In this document: piece after piece, positions 44,868 through 46,094 of the stretch | Layout: every line of letters starts with the position of its first letter | How positions within the stretch are numbered: the first letter of the stretch is position 1 | IMG/VR virus record: IMGVR_UViG_3300034683_000017 | Location: 1-46,094 of that record | Length of the DNA: 46,094 nt | Origin: a virus | Strand: one strand, 5' to 3' | The notes under the pieces: model-generated | Database searches by the model: none | Seen by the model: the letters and a program-made list of their open reading frames with translations, nothing else | Told to the model about the DNA's origin: nothing | Made by a program: the position numbers and the translations under genes

Positions 44868-45962
44868 ATGCAAATCACCGTAACACACAATGACCGTAAA
44901 AGTTTCGCACTGAATTCTCAACGTGTTTACACGGATGAGGGATTTTTGCGTGTGCCGGGTAAAGCCGCTCGTACTGGTATCCAGGAATATCTCGCTTCGG
45001 AACTGGGACTGAAAGACCGCGCACCGAACGACATTATCCGTGTGTACCGTCCCGCCGAAGAAGTGTTTAACGATGCGTCACTTCAGAGCTATCTCGGTGC
45101 GGATGTCACGAATAACCATCCTCCCACACTCGTTAATGCTTCCACGTACCGTAATACTTCCGTTGGCGTTGTAACGAGTATCGGTCGTCAGGACGGCGAT
45201 TTTGTCATTGTGGATATGGTTATTAAGGATAAAGACGCGATTAAGGCTGTTGAAACCGGCAAGTGTGAGTTGTCAGCCGGTTACACGGCGGTGTATGATG
45301 ACACACCAGGGACAACGCCGGAAGGTGAACTGTATGACTTCCGACAGACCCAGATTAAAATTAACCACGTTGCAATTGTTGACCGTGCTCGTGCGGGTGC
45401 AATGGCGCGTATCTTCGATAATATGGAGAAAAAACCCATGTATCAAATCACCACTGACACCGGGGTAAAAGTCGATGTGGCGGATGCTGCGGTGGTAGAC
45501 GCGTTCAAACGCTTGGAACAGCGTGTCAGTGACGCCGAAGCCGCCAAAGAAACCGTACAGGCTCAACTCGACGCAGCAATGGAACAGGTTGCTGACCTGA
45601 CCACCAAATGCAGCGACGAAGCCCTGAAAGCACGCGTAGAAGCAATTGCACGTGTTACCACTTCAGCGCGTAAAGTTGCTGGCGATGAATTCACCTGTGA
45701 CAGCGTGGACCCGGTTGCAATCAAACGTGCCGCCCTTGCTGTTAAACGTCCATCTGTTGACTGGGCTGAAAAATCTGCCGCCTATGTCGAAGCCGCTTTC
45801 GATATGGCCGTGGAAGAACCGGTGAAACCTGTGGTAGACTCACAGCTTGAGCAACTGGCTAAAGATGGCGCTAAAGACATCAAACAGTCGGTAGCCGACG
45901 CAAAACCTGTACTGTCCCGCGCACAAGAAGCACTGCTGCGTCAGACTGGCAAACTTAAATAA
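44868..45962 (+). CDS. Prohead protease / scaffold fusion (DUF2213 type)
   Basis: This is a 364-aa protein from ATG 44868, the usual family start (MQITVTHNDRKSFALNSQRV). The N-terminal half is DUF2213-like protease: TNNHPPTLV, GKCELSAGYTAVYD and NHVAIVDRARAG. The C-terminal half is a charged helical scaffold (FKRLEQRVSDAEAAKETVQA). An internal ATG at 45438 with its own SD probably gives scaffold alone. Followed by decoration and capsid genes. Confidence 0.82.
   Translation: MQITVTHNDRKSFALNSQRVYTDEGFLRVPGKAARTGIQEYLASELGLKDRAPNDIIRVYRPAEEVFNDASLQSYLGADVTNNHPPTLVNASTYRNTSVGVVTSIGRQDGDFVIVDMVIKDKDAIKAVETGKCELSAGYTAVYDDTPGTTPEGELYDFRQTQIKINHVAIVDRARAGAMARIFDNMEKKPMYQITTDTGVKVDVADAAVVDAFKRLEQRVSDAEAAKETVQAQLDAAMEQVADLTTKCSDEALKARVEAIARVTTSARKVAGDEFTCDSVDPVAIKRAALAVKRPSVDWAEKSAAYVEAAFDMAVEEPVKPVVDSQLEQLAKDGAKDIKQSVADAKPVLSRAQEALLRQTGKLK
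45438..45962 (+). CDS. Probable internal-start scaffold protein
   Basis: In-frame ATG 45438 with GGAG 9 bases upstream, at the protease/scaffold boundary. It would give 174 aa (MYQITTDTGVKVDVADAA at the start), a lambda C/Nu3-type arrangement. Expression is inferred. Confidence 0.5.
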   Translation: MYQITTDTGVKVDVADAAVVDAFKRLEQRVSDAEAAKETVQAQLDAAMEQVADLTTKCSDEALKARVEAIARVTTSARKVAGDEFTCDSVDPVAIKRAALAVKRPSVDWAEKSAAYVEAAFDMAVEEPVKPVVDSQLEQLAKDGAKDIKQSVADAKPVLSRAQEALLRQTGKLK

Positions 45963-45967
45963 GGGTG

Positions 45968-46094
45968 ACATAGATGGCTATTACTGCAACCAGCTACGGT
46001 CTGAATCACGACGCAGCCTTTACCGGGATGGTCGCCGACGGACAAGTAGCAAACATTGTTTCCAAAATCAACGATGACACCGCAACCGTCGCAT
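45968..46094 (+). repeat. 127-bp terminal direct repeat (end copy)
   Basis: Identical to bases 1-127. This is the usual overlap left when a circular contig is assembled with k-mer 127, so it is probably not a biological end. The first codons of the decoration gene are repeated here. Confidence 0.9.

Overview
The window looks like one complete tailed-phage genome of the contractile-tail (myovirus) type. The last 127 bases are identical to the first 127, so the unique genome is about 45,967 bp, circular or circularly permuted, and was cut at an arbitrary point by the assembler. The host is probably an enterobacterium-like gammaproteobacterium: the promoters are E. coli sigma70-like, Shine-Dalgarno sites are strong, and lysis uses a SAR-type GH24 endolysin with an Rz/Rz1-like spanin pair. 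No integrase, excisionase or CI-like repressor was seen, so the phage is probably virulent.

Layout, taken as a circle. Packaging and head genes run rightward from 36843: terminase small and large subunits, portal, an intein-containing minor head protein, protease/scaffold, decoration protein, major capsid protein, connectors and head fibre. Neck and tail genes follow at 5193-17138: sheath, tube, frameshifted chaperone, tape measure, hub with transglycosylase, spike, gp25-like, J-like, DUF2612-like, fibre and fibre chaperone. The lysis region (17.5-19.3 kb) is divergent: endolysin and spanins leftward, membrane proteins rightward. Early replication genes run leftward at 19352-25940 (family B DNA polymerase split by an HNH gene, ssDNA-binding protein, Cas4/RecB-like nuclease). 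They run rightward at 26081-35592 (SF2 helicase, VRR-NUC nuclease, DNA methyltransferase, TetR-like regulator, primase-helicase, small genes, metallophosphoesterase).

The rightward structural operon is interrupted by reverse-strand islands at 3048-4800, 8191-8439, 40133-41347 and 43161-44791, and possibly by a small unit at 12.8-13.1 kb. They carry DNA methyltransferases, dUTPase, a secreted protein and many small proteins. Nearly every island and most early units start at a promoter whose -35 box is one half of a palindrome, TTGACG-N4-CGTCAA. I found 16 such sites plus one half-site. A 92-aa TetR-like DNA-binding protein has the same palindrome at its own promoter and is the obvious candidate regulator. 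A separate 291-bp direct repeat fills the space between the divergent promoters at the two main structural starts (4855-5145 and 36494-36784).

The most unusual items are: a homing-endonuclease-like gene on the opposite strand covering almost the whole intein of the minor head gene; the genome-wide palindromic promoter network; a DNA polymerase cut into two ORFs by an HNH gene; two conserved-looking proteins in different frames of the cytosine methyltransferase locus; a T-TTT-TTC frameshift site in the tail chaperone gene; an in-frame amber codon inside the head-fibre gene; and two genes needing a one-base slip at an A-run to be read through.
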